Positions 1-9,750 are shown, counted from the first letter of the stretch. The stretch is 64,000 nt of DNA from Cocleimonas flava (GCF_004339015.1 NZ_SMFQ01000002.1:621351-685350), one strand, 5' to 3'. Translations and numbers: made by a program. The notes: a model not told the origin generated them from the letters alone.

Positions 1-531
1 TGGAATTCCATACGTAGATATATTTTCACAGACATCGTCTTCGGTAATTTCGTCAATCTTTAGATCTTTATCAACAACCTTCTGAGCAATTGATTTAGTC
101 GCCTGAGTCACATCCCAACGACCACCATAATTAGCAGCAACGATCAGTTTCAAGCCATCACTATCAGCAGTGAGTTGCTCGACCTGCTTAATTTTTTTCT
201 GTAATTTTTCAGAAAACTGCTCGAGATCGCCAACAATCTGGAGTTTCACATTATTTCTGGCCAAGGCTTTTGCTTCGCGCTCCAATGCCAGCATAAACAA
301 AGACATTAAATTTGAAATTTCTTCTTCCGGGCGCTTCCAGTTTTCACTACTAAAAGCAAATAAGCTCAGACACTCAACCTTTAATTCAGCACACGCTTTT
401 ACAATATCACGAACCGCTTCCACACCTTTTTTATGACCCATAAAACGTGGTCGATGCTTTGCTCTTGCCCAGCGGCCATTACCATCCATGACAATGGCAA
501 TGTGGCGAGGAATTGTTAATTGATCAGTCAT
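1..531 (-). CDS. uppS: Isoprenyl transferase (undecaprenyl diphosphate synthase), 3' part cut off
   Basis: This is the N-terminal 177 codons of a cis-prenyltransferase, which condenses isopentenyl diphosphates onto farnesyl diphosphate to make the C55 lipid carrier for peptidoglycan. The translation begins MTDQLTIPRHIAIVMDGN and carries the family's DGNGRWA active-site motif. It continues through a GHKKG segment, the LFAFSSENW-type motif and an ANYGGRWD segment. The window edge removes the C-terminus. It lies 18 bp downstream of frr on the same strand, the usual frr-uppS order (cdsA often follows). The start is the ATG at 529-531, with no strong ribosome binding site. Identification is by family motifs and synteny. 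Confidence 0.93.
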   Translation of the reverse strand, partial: MTDQLTIPRHIAIVMDGNGRWARAKHRPRFMGHKKGVEAVRDIVKACAELKVECLSLFAFSSENWKRPEEEISNLMSLFMLALEREAKALARNNVKLQIVGDLEQFSEKLQKKIKQVEQLTADSDGLKLIVAANYGGRWDVTQATKSIAQKVVDKDLKIDEITEDDVCENISTYGIP

Positions 532-549
532 ATCAAGGAAATGAAGGTA

Positions 550-1107
550 CTAAACCTTCATCAAGTCTTCTTCTTTGATAGCAACCACATCATCAATTTC
601 TTTAACGTACTTATCTGTCAATTTTTGAATTTCTTCCTGACCTCTTCTTTCTTCATCTTCAGATATTTCTTTTTCTTTTTCTAACATCTTAAAATCAGAA
701 TTTGCGTCACGACGAATATTACGAACAGCAATTTTACCGTTTTCACCTTCACCCTTAACAACTTTAACCAAGTCACGACGACGCTCTTCTGTTAGCTGAG
801 GCATAGGAATACGAATTACAGTACCTGCTGAATTCGGGTTCAAACCCAAATCAGAATTCATTATAGCTTTTTCAACAGCCTGTACCATTGGACGCTCCCA
901 AGGCGTTACTGTTAATGTACGCGCATCTTCAACACCAATGCTTGCCACCTGACTTAATGGTGTGTCGCTTCCATAATAATCAACCATGATATGCTCAAGA
1001 AGACTTGGATGAGCACGCCCGGTTCTAACCTTCGCCAGCTCGCCTCTTAAAGAATCAATACTCTTTTTCATTCTTGTTTCAGCATCTTTGATAATGTCAT
1101 TAATCAT
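550..1107 (-). CDS. frr: Ribosome recycling factor
   Basis: The 185-residue protein has the usual RRF length and sequence: an N-terminal helix ([20 protein letters not shown]), the conserved [13 protein letters not shown] segment, [33 protein letters not shown], and [11 protein letters not shown]. With EF-G it splits post-termination ribosomes. An AGGGA ribosome binding site precedes the ATG. It follows pyrH by 66 bp and precedes uppS, and all three run the same way as tsf and rpsB, the classic bacterial order. Confidence 0.97.
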   Translation of the reverse strand: MINDIIKDAETRMKKSIDSLRGELAKVRTGRAHPSLLEHIMVDYYGSDTPLSQVASIGVEDARTLTVTPWERPMVQAVEKAIMNSDLGLNPNSAGTVIRIPMPQLTEERRRDLVKVVKGEGENGKIAVRNIRRDANSDFKMLEKEKEISEDEERRGQEEIQKLTDKYVKEIDDVVAIKEEDLMKV

Positions 1108-1173
1108 GTTCAGTCCCTACTTGTTCTTTTATCTTCTAATATTTACGATATTTTCTTTTATATTTAAACGCCG

Positions 1174-1893
1174 TTATTCAGGTATTACAAGTGTGCCAGA
1201 GACTTTATCTCCATTCACAATCTTATCCAACGCACCTGTTTCAAACATATTAAACACACATAACGGCATTTTATTCTCTCTACATAATACCATTGCGGTT
1301 AGATCCATTACACCTAACTCTTTAGCGATTGCTTCATCAAAACCCAGTTGATCATAGCGTTTCGCATCTGGATTCTTCATCGGATCAGAATCGTAGATAC
1401 CATCAACCTTAGTCGCTTTTAGCAACAAATCAGCTTCAATCTCAATTGCGCGTAAGCTCGCAGCAGTATCCGTAGTGAAATATGGATTACCCGTTCCTGC
1501 AGCGAAAATTACCACTTCACCTTCAGATAAAAACTCACGCGCTTTAAGCGCAGAATACTCTTCACCCAGCTGATCTATCTTTAGCGCAGACATAACACGG
1601 CAATTTACACCCTGCTTTTTGATTGCATCCTGCATAGCCAGAGCATTCATTACTGTAGCCAGCATTCCCATCTGATCAGCACTTACACGATCTATTCCAC
1701 CTTGTGCAAGACCTGCGCCTCTAAAAATGTTACCACCGCCGATAACTAACGCTACCTGTGTACCAGATTGCTGCTGTTTCACAACTTCTGTAGCCGTTTG
1801 AGCCAGCACATCGGAATCTATTCCGAATTCATATTGACCCATAAGAGCTTCGCCACTCAGCTTTAGTAAGATTCTTTTATAGTTTTGGTTCAT
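1174..1893 (-). CDS. pyrH: Uridylate kinase (UMP kinase)
   Basis: The 239-residue protein belongs to the amino-acid-kinase-fold bacterial UMP kinases, which phosphorylate UMP to UDP as a hexamer. Visible motifs are the N-terminal KLSGEALMG loop, the [10 protein letters not shown] glycine-rich loop, the [13 protein letters not shown] nucleotide/UMP-binding segment and the [15 protein letters not shown] segment. Length is typical. It sits between tsf (340 bp upstream) and frr. The intergenic region upstream holds the tsf terminator and one copy of the dispersed G-run element, so pyrH probably has its own promoter. Confidence 0.97.
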   Translation of the reverse strand: MNQNYKRILLKLSGEALMGQYEFGIDSDVLAQTATEVVKQQQSGTQVALVIGGGNIFRGAGLAQGGIDRVSADQMGMLATVMNALAMQDAIKKQGVNCRVMSALKIDQLGEEYSALKAREFLSEGEVVIFAAGTGNPYFTTDTAASLRAIEIEADLLLKATKVDGIYDSDPMKNPDAKRYDQLGFDEAIAKELGVMDLTAMVLCRENKMPLCVFNMFETGALDKIVNGDKVSGTLVIPE

Positions 1894-2107
1894 AGTAGCT
1901 CAGCTCCTTTTAATTTTTGCATAGACTACACAATTATATGAATAGTTACCATGATGTATTTCTGCACAATTTGTGCAAAAAACGCCTGATAAAATTAGTT
2001 TAGTATTTAAGACTTATTTATTAACAATCACTTTCGTATTAGAAAAACAGACGACACCAACTAAACAGGGACTCAAACCTTAAAGACTCGACAAAAAAAT
2101 CCCTAGT

Positions 2108-2134
2108 CACCCCCCCTACTTTGAGGCACTTTTT
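2108..2134 (-). repeat. Dispersed G-run element, copy 1
   Basis: Read on the minus strand the core is AAAGTAGGGGGGGTG (seven Gs), with an A-tract side (AAAAAGTGCC) preceding it. It is intergenic, between tsf and pyrH, beyond the tsf terminator hairpin. Confidence 0.8.
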
Positions 2135-2189
2135 CTAATAATTAACCATAATCAGAAAAAAGCTGTTTAAATACATAAATCTTAGGCAA

Positions 2190-2216
2190 AAAAAAGGAGC
2201 GTAAACGCTCCTTTTC
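2190..2216 (-). terminator. Intrinsic terminator of tsf
   Basis: On the minus strand a GGAGCG/CGCTCC stem with a short TTTA loop is followed by a run of eight or more Ts. It lies about 20 bp after the tsf stop codon. Confidence 0.88.
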
Positions 2217-2235
2217 CAACTAATGAAACATTAGT

Positions 2236-3117
2236 TTAGCTTCCTTTCACCTGCGCCATAACTTCTGCCGCAAAATCTTCCTGTTTTTTCTCTATGCCTT
2301 CGCCCACTTCGTAGCGAACAAATGCAGTAACTTCTGCGCCGGCAGCTTTTAATAATTGACCAACTGTTTGATCTGGGTCTTTTACAAATGGCTGACCAAC
2401 TAAAGTTATTTCAGCCAGATACTTACGCATACGACCTTCAACCATCTTCTCGATGATTTCCATTGGCTTACCACTTCCTTCTGCTTGAGCGATAAGAATC
2501 TCTTTCTCTTTCTCAAGCGTTTCAGCAGGAACTTCTTTCTCTGAAACACAAACTGGACGACTTGCTGCGATATGCATAGCAACGTCTTTACCAAGCGCTT
2601 CGTCACCACCAGTCATTGCTACTGCAACACCGATACGAACACCGTGGCTGTATGCATATACCTGGCCAGCGTCTGAAGTAAGTACTTCAAAACGACGAAC
2701 TTGCATATTCTCGCCAATTTTAGCAACTAGGTTTGCACGTACTTCTTCAACAGTCTCGCCTGAATCCAATGGCATTGCAGACAATGCTTCAATATCAGCT
2801 GGCTTATCAGCAAGTACACGCGCACCAACTGCATTAGAGAAGTTTACAAAATTCTCATCTTTAGCAACAAAATCAGTTTCACAGTTAACTTCTACGATAG
2901 AGCCTTCTTTACCATCTTCAGATACTGTTATTACAACCGTACCATCAGCAGCAACGCGACCTGCTTTTTTGTCAGCTTTAGCCGCACCTGATTTACGCAT
3001 CAAGTCGATTGCAGCTTCCATATCGCCACCTGTTTCGGTAAGCATTTTCTTGCACTCCATCATGCCAGCGCCAGTGCGCTCACGGAGTTCTTTAACCATT
3101 GTAGCTGTAATAGCCAT
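2236..3117 (-). CDS. tsf: Elongation factor Ts
   Basis: EF-Ts is the nucleotide exchange factor of EF-Tu. The start is placed at the ATG of [20 protein letters not shown], which gives 293 residues and has a GAGGA ribosome binding site just upstream. The open frame extends 12 codons further but that start lacks support. Conserved features are the N-terminal [12 protein letters not shown] (UBA-like) module, the [10 protein letters not shown] segment and HIAASRP in the core. It is downstream of rpsB, as in nearly all bacteria, and ends at a strong terminator. Confidence 0.97.
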   Translation of the reverse strand: MAITATMVKELRERTGAGMMECKKMLTETGGDMEAAIDLMRKSGAAKADKKAGRVAADGTVVITVSEDGKEGSIVEVNCETDFVAKDENFVNFSNAVGARVLADKPADIEALSAMPLDSGETVEEVRANLVAKIGENMQVRRFEVLTSDAGQVYAYSHGVRIGVAVAMTGGDEALGKDVAMHIAASRPVCVSEKEVPAETLEKEKEILIAQAEGSGKPMEIIEKMVEGRMRKYLAEITLVGQPFVKDPDQTVGQLLKAAGAEVTAFVRYEVGEGIEKKQEDFAAEVMAQVKGS

Positions 3118-3214
3118 GTCTATTTCCTCAGAAATTAAATAGGGGAAATGCATTCACTTCTGAAACATTCCCCCTAAAATCTAAATTTAAACGTATTGAA
3201 TGTTATCGAGGGGC

Positions 3215-4306
3215 TTAAAGGCCACCCATAAGCTCATCTTGTAAAGTCTTAAGCTCGTCCCACTTACCGTCAGCAGCTAATTGTGCTTGTTGAGGCCAAG
3301 TTTTAGGCTCTTTAGACTTTAATGTAGCTACAGTATCAAGGATCGCTTTAATTGCATCGCGTTCCATACCTGCTAATTGAGCATAAGTAGTAACACCTGC
3401 TTCGCCTAGAACTTCAGCAATCTTTGGACCGATTCCTTCAATTTTCTTTAGGTCATCTGCTTCAGCAGCAGCTTTAGGTGCTTCTTCTTTAGCTGGCGCT
3501 TCTTCTTTCGCAGCAGCAGGAGCTTCTTTCTTTGTAACTTTTGCAGCAGGAGCAGCTGGCTTATCAGCAGCTTTAGCTTTAGGAGCTGGCGCAGCAGCTG
3601 CCATTTCTTCAGCATTAGTTGCAGCAGCTAAATGACCTTCAACAACTGAATCAGCAATAGCAGAAGTGTAAAGCTGGATTGCGCGAATCGCGTCATCATT
3701 TCCAGGGATTACATAATCAATGTTAGCAGCAGTATTATTAGTATCAACAACACCGATCACTGGAATTCCAAGTGTCTTTGCTTCTTTAACAGCGATGCTT
3801 TCATGACCTACGTCGATAATGAAAAGCGCATCAGGCAATGAACGCATGTCTTTAATTCCACCAAGACCTTTGTTTAACTTCTCGTATTCACGAGAAAGCA
3901 TTAATGCTTCTTTTTTACCACCGCGATTGATTGTTCCGTCAGCTTCCATCTTTTCGATTTCTTGCATACGACGAACAGATTGCTTAACAGTCTTGTAGTT
4001 TGTAAGCATTCCGCCTAACCAACGTTGGTCAACGAAAGGCATTTTACAACGAGTTGCTTCTTCACGAATTGCAGTTTGTGCTGCACGCTTAGTACCAACG
4101 AACATTACCTTGCCACCTTTTGCAGCGATATTGCCAGCAAAGTTCAACGCGTCGTTAAATAACGGCAACGTCTTTTCAAGGTTAATGATATGAATTTTAT
4201 TTCGGTCACCAAAAATATAAGGTGCCATTTTAGGGTTCCAGTAGCGGGTTTGATGTCCGAAATGAACACCAGCTTCCAGCATTTGGCGCATAGTAACTTT
4301 AGCCAT
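3215..4306 (-). CDS. rpsB: Ribosomal protein S2 with C-terminal helix-hairpin-helix extension
   Basis: Residues 1 to about 230 are ordinary S2: [40 protein letters not shown], a [11 protein letters not shown] segment and GVVDTN. The protein is 363 residues rather than the usual 240 or so. The extra part is an Ala/Lys/Pro/Glu-rich linker (about 240-285) followed by a compact domain with the helix-hairpin-helix signature [21 protein letters not shown], then a short W-containing tail. The start is the ATG at 4304-4306, not the upstream frame start. It heads the rpsB-tsf operon. Similar HhH tails are known on some ribosomal proteins in other phyla; here the function is unknown. Confidence 0.95.
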   Translation of the reverse strand: MAKVTMRQMLEAGVHFGHQTRYWNPKMAPYIFGDRNKIHIINLEKTLPLFNDALNFAGNIAAKGGKVMFVGTKRAAQTAIREEATRCKMPFVDQRWLGGMLTNYKTVKQSVRRMQEIEKMEADGTINRGGKKEALMLSREYEKLNKGLGGIKDMRSLPDALFIIDVGHESIAVKEAKTLGIPVIGVVDTNNTAANIDYVIPGNDDAIRAIQLYTSAIADSVVEGHLAAATNAEEMAAAAPAPKAKAADKPAAPAAKVTKKEAPAAAKEEAPAKEEAPKAAAEADDLKKIEGIGPKIAEVLGEAGVTTYAQLAGMERDAIKAILDTVATLKSKEPKTWPQQAQLAADGKWDELKTLQDELMGGL

Positions 4307-4395
4307 AATAATATCCTCTTGGGTTAGGCCTCCACATATCCAATATAACAACCTGAAGACTTAAACATTTAAGCCACAAGCACCCTGCTATATCT
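4307..4395 (-). promoter_or_regulatory. Probable rpsB mRNA leader
   Basis: The sequence just upstream of rpsB on the minus strand contains complementary GC-rich blocks (GGGTGCTTGTGGC and further on GGAGGCCTAACCC) that could pair (GGGT/ACCC, GGC/GCC). It ends in an AGAGGAT ribosome binding site. In gammaproteobacteria the rpsB leader mediates S2 autoregulation. I infer this from position and pairing potential only. Confidence 0.4.
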
Positions 4396-4601
4396 TGGTG
4401 ATATGTGTGTGAATTTGAAATAAAAAGGCACTACCCTCGATATTCCATTGAATTTCGCGAAAATCTACTCATAAATCTAGCAAATTCTGCGCGGCGCACT
4501 TTATATCATAAACAGATACTTCTCACAACTGTTTCACTCTCATTAAAAAAGTAGCATAATCCGCGTTTACCTCACTTACTAGATTATTACTAAAGGTTAT
4601 T

Positions 4602-5390
4602 ATGGCAATTCAGATCAAATCACCCGAGCAAATAGAAAAAATGCGTGTTGCCGGTCGTCTCGCGGCTGACGTATTAGATATGATTGGGCCTTACGTTGTA
4701 CCGGGCGTAACTACTGAAGAGCTAGACAGGATCTGCCATGACTATATCGTTAACGAGCAGCAGGCCATCCCAGCACCTTTAAATTATCATGGCTTTCCAA
4801 AATCAATCTGTACGTCTGTCAATTATCAAGTGTGCCATGGAATCCCTAGTGACAAAAAACTAAAGAAAGGCGATATCATTAATATAGATATCACTGTTAT
4901 AAAAGATGGCTTCCACGGTGATACCAGCAAGATGTTTTATGCAGGAGAACCTAATGTTGCAACCAAACGTCTTTGTGACGTTGCTCAAAAAGCACTTTAT
5001 ATCGGTATCGACATGGTTAGACCAGGTATTAAACTAGGTGACATTGGCCACGCTATCCAAACCTATTCAGAAGCACAGCATTATTCTATCGTGCGCGAAT
5101 ACTGCGGACATGGCATTGGCGAAGTGTTTCATGAAGAACCTCAGGTACTTCACTACGGCAAACCAGACACAGGCGTGACCTTGGAAGAAGGCATGACTTT
5201 CACCATCGAACCGATGGTTAACCAAGGTAAGCGTCATATAAAAACACTGCCTGATAACTGGACAGTAATAACCAAAGACCACAAACTATCTGCACAGTGG
5301 GAGCACACGCTTAACGTAACATCAGACGGCGTAGAAATACTCACTTTACGTGACGAAGAAAAAAACTGGCGCGATCTTTTACCGCGCTAG
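4602..5390 (+). CDS. map: Methionine aminopeptidase, type I
   Basis: This enzyme removes the initiator Met from nascent proteins. The 262-residue protein has the type I pattern of metal ligands: Asp in NIDITVIKDGFHGD (two Asp), His in GHGIGEVFHEEP, Glu in TIEPM and Glu in QWEHT. An AAAGG ribosome binding site lies upstream of the ATG. It is divergent from rpsB across 295 bp, the usual map/rpsB arrangement. Confidence 0.97.
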   Translation: MAIQIKSPEQIEKMRVAGRLAADVLDMIGPYVVPGVTTEELDRICHDYIVNEQQAIPAPLNYHGFPKSICTSVNYQVCHGIPSDKKLKKGDIINIDITVIKDGFHGDTSKMFYAGEPNVATKRLCDVAQKALYIGIDMVRPGIKLGDIGHAIQTYSEAQHYSIVREYCGHGIGEVFHEEPQVLHYGKPDTGVTLEEGMTFTIEPMVNQGKRHIKTLPDNWTVITKDHKLSAQWEHTLNVTSDGVEILTLRDEEKNWRDLLPR

Positions 5391-5782
5391 TTGAACACCA
5401 ATAGCCACAAAACGACCGTTCAGACCGTAAAATAGCCCTCAAAGCCGCTATACTTGACTAAAAACCTTATTTGTTATAAGTTAATATTTGAGTGCAATGT
5501 ATTTTTCAAGAAACCACTTAAATAAATAAAATTTAAGTGCGTAAACCTCATGAAACATTGCTTATGCTTACACCCGTTAGGGGTGTCGTGATGCCTTCAA
5601 TTAAGTCATTTTAAAAATGATGTTAATGCAAGAACAATGGGGACTGGCATCCAATAATTTCTAATGTAAATTTCCAGAGCGAAATAATCATTCAAACTAA
5701 CTAAGCCGTTATTTTTATTAACAAATACCATATAACATCAGCTATAGAGTAATACCTGCATTTCAAGCAGGGGGGACAAAAC
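5391..5782. promoter_or_regulatory. Long intergenic region and probable leader of the DEAD-like gene
   Basis: No gene is visible in these 392 bp. Structures seen are a perfect 9-bp inverted repeat (CACTTAAAT / ATTTAAGTG, 5515-5539) and a short hairpin ACACCC/GGGTGT (about 5570-5586). The downstream gene may have a long structured 5' untranslated region, as cold-inducible RNA helicases often do. That is inference. Confidence 0.35.
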
Positions 5783-7528
5783 TTGTCATTTTCAGACTTT
5801 AATTTAAATAAAGACTTCATAAAATCGATTGAAGAGTCGGGCTATAAATCGCCGACAGAACTTCAAACACAACTGATTCCTTTAGTTGCAGAACGAAAAA
5901 GTGCGCTCATCTGGAGCCAATCCGCATCAGGTAAAACAGGTGCTTTCTTGATTCCTGCAATGAATTATATTCTTGAAAATCCAGCTCCTGAAAAACGTGG
6001 CGCGCGTGTATTGATTTTAACTTCACGCCGTGATCGCGTAAGCCAAATCAATTACACCATTAAACGTTTGAGCAATGACCTTGTGATGCGCTTTGGCTTT
6101 ATCGTCAGCGGTCGTCCTTATCAAACGCAAATGCGTCTAATGCGACGTCCTTTGGATATCATGATTGCCACACCAGGTCGTCTAAATGATTTAATGAACA
6201 ATGGTAAAGCTGACTTTTCTCAACTTGAAATGTTAATCATTGATGATCTATCCAGTATTTATAAGAAAAATCTTCAAGGTCTGGTAGAAAATATACTACA
6301 ACAAGCTGGTCCAGACTGCTCCTCAATTACCTTTGTAAGAGGTGATGAAGAAATCACCCCTTACGCCACCGGCCTTTTCCCCGACGCGGTTCAAATTACT
6401 GTCGATGAGGAAGAAGAAGAGGAAGAACAAGACTCAACGAATGAGGTTGCGCAACAAGCAAAACACCCTCAACAAAAAACCGAAACAAACACTTCAGAAG
6501 ATAACAACAAGAATACAAATAAAAACGTGAATAATAATACTAATACAAACAACAACACTGAAAACGTCAAAAAAGTAGACATAAAATCCGTCATGCCGCA
6601 AAAAGTCCATATTGCAGACGACTACACGCATAAAATTGCGATGATGGATTATCTCATGGACGAATTTTCAGGTGAGTCGACACTCATATACACAGCAACC
6701 AATAAAGCAGCTAAAACCTTACAAGAAAATTTAGCAAATCATGGACATACTGCCGAGTTAATCAATGAACTTAATGCAGAAGAGTTCGATGAGTGCGACA
6801 TCCTGATTTATAGTGATCAGGACAATAACTCATTCAGCAATGAAGAACTTCAAACTGCAGACACTAACATCATCAATTTTGACCTGCCACACAAGACTGA
6901 GAACTACCTGAAAAGGCTAGAACATCACAATCAAGACAGAGAAAAACCAACATTACTGATTATTGATGGTTACAACTTTAACGAATTAAAACATCTTGAA
7001 AAGACCTTCGGAGAAAAGCTTCCACAAGCGAACATTCCGGGATTGGAACCGCTAAAACCATTTGTAAATTTGAGCAAACCAAAGCCAAAAGCGAAAGCAA
7101 ATAATCGACCAAACCAGCCTAAAAGGAATCAAAACGGCAAAAAGAACATCAAGGCTAAAAACCCAAAGAATAATACGAGACCTGCTAAGCCAGGCGCAAA
7201 ACCAAAAGCCAATAACAATAACAATAACAATAACAATAACAACAATACGCAAAAGGCCGCAGATGGCGCATCACGCCGCCAACACAAAGGTCCATTTGGC
7301 AGATTAAATGGTGGAACGCACAGAAAAAACAACGGTAAAAAAGTGGGTGTTAGCAGAGTCGGCACCGATGCACCTAAAGATAGTGGTAGAGGCTGGCAAT
7401 CCGACTTTGCGGAACCAAAGGAAAGATCAGCCGACAAAGACAAGCCAGCTGTAGCTATTCGCTATAGTAAAAAACGCTCATTGAGTGTTAAGAGACCAAA
7501 AGAAATCGAATCACCTGATCCCGATTAA
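5783..7528 (+). CDS. Degenerate DEAD-box RNA helicase-like protein with disordered Asn/Lys-rich tail
   Basis: The start is a TTG at 5783 after a GGGGGA ribosome binding site. Residues 1-220 follow a DEAD-box RecA1 domain: a Q-motif-like FSDFNLNKDFIKSIEESGY...PTELQTQLIPL, Walker A SQSASGKT, and motif Ib ATPGRLND. The catalytic motifs are eroded: DEAD is DDLS (LIIDDLSSIY), SAT is replaced in FVRGDEE, and the HRxGRxGR motif appears as KRLEHHNQDRE. An Asp/Glu then Asn-rich insert (about 210-270) precedes a weak RecA2-like domain. The last 150 or so residues are Lys/Asn/Pro-rich with an 11-Asn run. It probably binds RNA without normal ATP-driven unwinding (inference). An intact DEAD-box protein, DbpA, is encoded at 30.3 kb. 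Confidence 0.8.
   Translation: MSFSDFNLNKDFIKSIEESGYKSPTELQTQLIPLVAERKSALIWSQSASGKTGAFLIPAMNYILENPAPEKRGARVLILTSRRDRVSQINYTIKRLSNDLVMRFGFIVSGRPYQTQMRLMRRPLDIMIATPGRLNDLMNNGKADFSQLEMLIIDDLSSIYKKNLQGLVENILQQAGPDCSSITFVRGDEEITPYATGLFPDAVQITVDEEEEEEEQDSTNEVAQQAKHPQQKTETNTSEDNNKNTNKNVNNNTNTNNNTENVKKVDIKSVMPQKVHIADDYTHKIAMMDYLMDEFSGESTLIYTATNKAAKTLQENLANHGHTAELINELNAEEFDECDILIYSDQDNNSFSNEELQTADTNIINFDLPHKTENYLKRLEHHNQDREKPTLLIIDGYNFNELKHLEKTFGEKLPQANIPGLEPLKPFVNLSKPKPKAKANNRPNQPKRNQNGKKNIKAKNPKNNTRPAKPGAKPKANNNNNNNNNNNNTQKAADGASRRQHKGPFGRLNGGTHRKNNGKKVGVSRVGTDAPKDSGRGWQSDFAEPKERSADKDKPAVAIRYSKKRSLSVKRPKEIESPDPD
7207..7248 (+). repeat. AAC/AAT codon repeat encoding poly-Asn
   Basis: A hexanucleotide AATAAC tract is repeated in frame and encodes a run of 11 Asn in the DEAD-like protein. 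It can slip by multiples of 3 without breaking the frame. Confidence 0.85.
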
Positions 7529-7575
7529 GCTCAAAGCTCTAAACAACAAAGCTCCAATCCACTATCAAACATCAC

Positions 7576-7608
7576 AAAAAAGTCCCCCTAAGTAGGGGGG
7601 TGGCTTTT
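7576..7608 (+). repeat. Dispersed G-run element, copy 2 (also terminator-like)
   Basis: Exact core TAAGTAGGGGGGTG at 7589-7602, preceded by AAAAAAGTCCCCC and followed by GCTTTT. CCCCCT and AGGGGG can form a 6-bp stem over AAGT, flanked by A- and T-tracts, so it looks like a bidirectional terminator between convergent genes. The right arm overlaps the stop codon of the cls gene. Confidence 0.88.
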
Positions 7609-8737
7609 AAAGATTCCGCGTCATCCACAGATCCACTTTGCCCCACAACCACTCTTTAAATCGTTGAATTTTAGAGCGATTCACCCAAAGCTTATAATGT
7701 ATTTCTTCACAATTCTCGAAGTCGTCTTCCAGAACTTTACGTGCAATCTCTGCACTTTGTTTACTCCGAACTTCCAGATTAGCTTCCAGATTCCAACGAA
7801 AATTCCAGCGATCCACATTTGAAGAACCGATCGTATACCAATCATCGACTAACACCATTTTAGTATGCGTAAAACGTCCCTGGTATTCGTAAATTCGCAC
7901 TCCAAAGCGTAGCAATCTCGCATAATATCGTCTGCTGGCGTAACGCACAGATGGATGATCTGTAACAGGTCCCGGCAGCAATAAACGCACGTCATTGCCT
8001 CTTAGTGCAGCACGTCGCAGTGCTTTCCTGACTTTTCTCGAGGGGATAAAATAGGCGGAAGCAAACCAGACGCGGCTCTGGCATTTATTCATGCGGTTAA
8101 GTAGCACACGTTTAATTTCTAATTTTTCACCACCGCTGGTATAGGACAAACGTCCCAAAATGTCATTATCAATCGAGCCTGGTTCTATTGCTGCCGGGAC
8201 AGGCTGGCCCGACCATTGACTAAACATATCGAGAAACAAGGTATGCCAATCAGAAATCACCTTTCCTTTAATATCAACAACGGTTTCACGCCAGGCGTTA
8301 TCGCCATAAAAATGATCTGTAATACCTGCGCCACCGACAAACACACTCTCGCCATCGATAATCAGATACTTTCGATGGGTTCGTTTTAAATTATTTTTTA
8401 GTCCTTTGAGCGTTTTGAAACTGAGCGGATTATAAAAAGCCAACTGCACACCAGAAGATGTAAGTCGCTCTCTATCCTTCGAAGACAATGCCTTAGCGCC
8501 ATAACCATCAACAAGCAACTGTACACAGACGCCTCTTAGTGCCGCGTTAGAAAAAGCGTTGATGAATTTATTTGCCACTTCCCCTGATTCAAATAAATAC
8601 ATCTCCATCAACACATAGTTTTCTGCCTTTTCTATGGCTTTCAACATAGCAGGAAAAAACTGCTCACCATCGATGAGGAATTCAATAGAATGTCCTTCAC
8701 GCCATGGAAAAGTCTCTTGTGAGTGCTTGTGCTTCAT
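7607..8737 (-). CDS. clsB: Phospholipase D family cardiolipin synthase (ClsB type)
   Basis: The 376-residue protein has two HKD catalytic motifs: HRKYLIID with GSVF-like following Gly-rich residues near 140, and HTKMVLVDD followed by GSSNVDRWN near 290. There is no N-terminal transmembrane segment, and it opens directly with a RHSIEFL-like strand and the YVLMEMYLF segment, like E. coli ClsB/YbhO rather than ClsA. The predicted reaction is phosphatidyl transfer to make cardiolipin at the inner membrane. The gene is convergent with the DEAD-like gene and its stop codon overlaps a dispersed element. The start has only a weak ribosome binding site. The subfamily (ClsB rather than ClsC) is less certain than the family. 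Confidence 0.85.
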   Translation of the reverse strand: MKHKHSQETFPWREGHSIEFLIDGEQFFPAMLKAIEKAENYVLMEMYLFESGEVANKFINAFSNAALRGVCVQLLVDGYGAKALSSKDRERLTSSGVQLAFYNPLSFKTLKGLKNNLKRTHRKYLIIDGESVFVGGAGITDHFYGDNAWRETVVDIKGKVISDWHTLFLDMFSQWSGQPVPAAIEPGSIDNDILGRLSYTSGGEKLEIKRVLLNRMNKCQSRVWFASAYFIPSRKVRKALRRAALRGNDVRLLLPGPVTDHPSVRYASRRYYARLLRFGVRIYEYQGRFTHTKMVLVDDWYTIGSSNVDRWNFRWNLEANLEVRSKQSAEIARKVLEDDFENCEEIHYKLWVNRSKIQRFKEWLWGKVDLWMTRNL

Positions 8738-8946
8738 TAACTTAAGCTGACATATTCATGAAAAAATGCTCTGATCTTAACCTGTATTGAATGCGACTCA
8801 TATAGATACCTATTGAATAACTGTAGTCCAGCCCAACTATAGTTTAAAAGCCACAATAACAATTTAAGCGCATTCTAGAAAATAACCTTTACAAACTGGC
8901 CAACTTTTTCAATAACAGAGTTTACGCACTACACGGTAACAATTTC

Positions 8947-9723
8947 ATGTTCGATTTGATTAGAAAATTTAAAGAAGAATTTATCCTGCGAAAACATTTA
9001 GTTGATGATGCTTTGTGGCTTAAGGCAATCAATAAAATTCAAATTTTAAAATCATTAAAACCCAGAGAGTTAGCGCGATTAAAAAGGCTCAGCAGTCTAT
9101 TTATTTACGAAAAAACCTTCACTGGCATTCGTGGGTTTGTCGTCGATGATGAAAAAAAGCTGATGATCGCTGCACAGGCCTGCCTTCCTATTTTAAACCT
9201 CAATATGAGCTATTATGATGGCTGGATAGAAATCGTCGTCTACCCTGATAACTTTGTGGTATATCGAAACGTCACCGATAATTTCGGGCTAGTTCACGAA
9301 ACCAGTTCTGCGTTAAGTGGCGAAGCCTGGTCCAGAGGGCCAGTAATACTGGCATGGACTGACGTCGAACGCGACAGCTTACATAATCACCCCGGGCATA
9401 ATGTTGTGATTCATGAATTTACGCACAAACTGGATATGCTCAATGGTCGTGCCAATGGTATGCCACCATTGCATCCGAAAATGCACCGCAAGCAATGGAC
9501 CGATTCACTCAGCCACGCTTACGATATTCTGGTGAATCAAATAGAAAATTTCGAGCCAACAACAATCAACGAATACGCTGCGACCAATCCCGCTGAGTTT
9601 TTTGCCGTGATCAGTGAATACTTTTTTACTGCGCCTGAAATTCTCTTTGAATATTGTGCAGAGGTCTATAAGCAATTGGTGCTGTTTTATAAGCAGGATT
9701 ATTTAAAATTAGATAAGTACTAA
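8947..9723 (+). CDS. mtfA: MtfA-type zinc-dependent peptidase (M90)
   Basis: The 258-residue protein matches the MtfA/YeeI family in length and in the zinc motif HEFTHKLDMLNG (HExxH, about residue 157) with the downstream Glu in the NPAEFFAVISEYFF segment as probable third ligand. E. coli MtfA is a cytosolic aminopeptidase that binds the repressor Mlc and so influences glucose PTS expression; whether Mlc exists here is unknown. It stands alone. Its stop codon abuts dispersed element copy 3. Confidence 0.9.
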   Translation: MFDLIRKFKEEFILRKHLVDDALWLKAINKIQILKSLKPRELARLKRLSSLFIYEKTFTGIRGFVVDDEKKLMIAAQACLPILNLNMSYYDGWIEIVVYPDNFVVYRNVTDNFGLVHETSSALSGEAWSRGPVILAWTDVERDSLHNHPGHNVVIHEFTHKLDMLNGRANGMPPLHPKMHRKQWTDSLSHAYDILVNQIENFEPTTINEYAATNPAEFFAVISEYFFTAPEILFEYCAEVYKQLVLFYKQDYLKLDKY

Positions 9724-9750
9724 AAAGTGCCCATAAGTGGCGGGGTGACC
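9722..9750 (+). repeat. Dispersed G-run element, copy 3 (degenerate)
   Basis: Core TAAGTGGCGGGGTG at 9734-9747 with the G-run interrupted by C, preceded by AAAAAGTGCCC. It begins inside the mtfA stop codon and lies between convergent genes. Confidence 0.7.

Larger units (their letters stand above)
1894..2235. other. Intergenic region between tsf and pyrH
   Basis: This 342-bp gap has no convincing coding sequence. It contains the tsf terminator hairpin at its right end and one dispersed G-run element (2108-2134). The rest is AT-rich and probably carries the pyrH promoter, which I cannot place exactly. Confidence 0.6.

Noticed and set aside
7129-7443. Minus-strand Leu-rich frame opposite the Asn repeat
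   Set aside because: It results from reading the AAC/AAT repeat backwards; it is not a plausible membrane gene.
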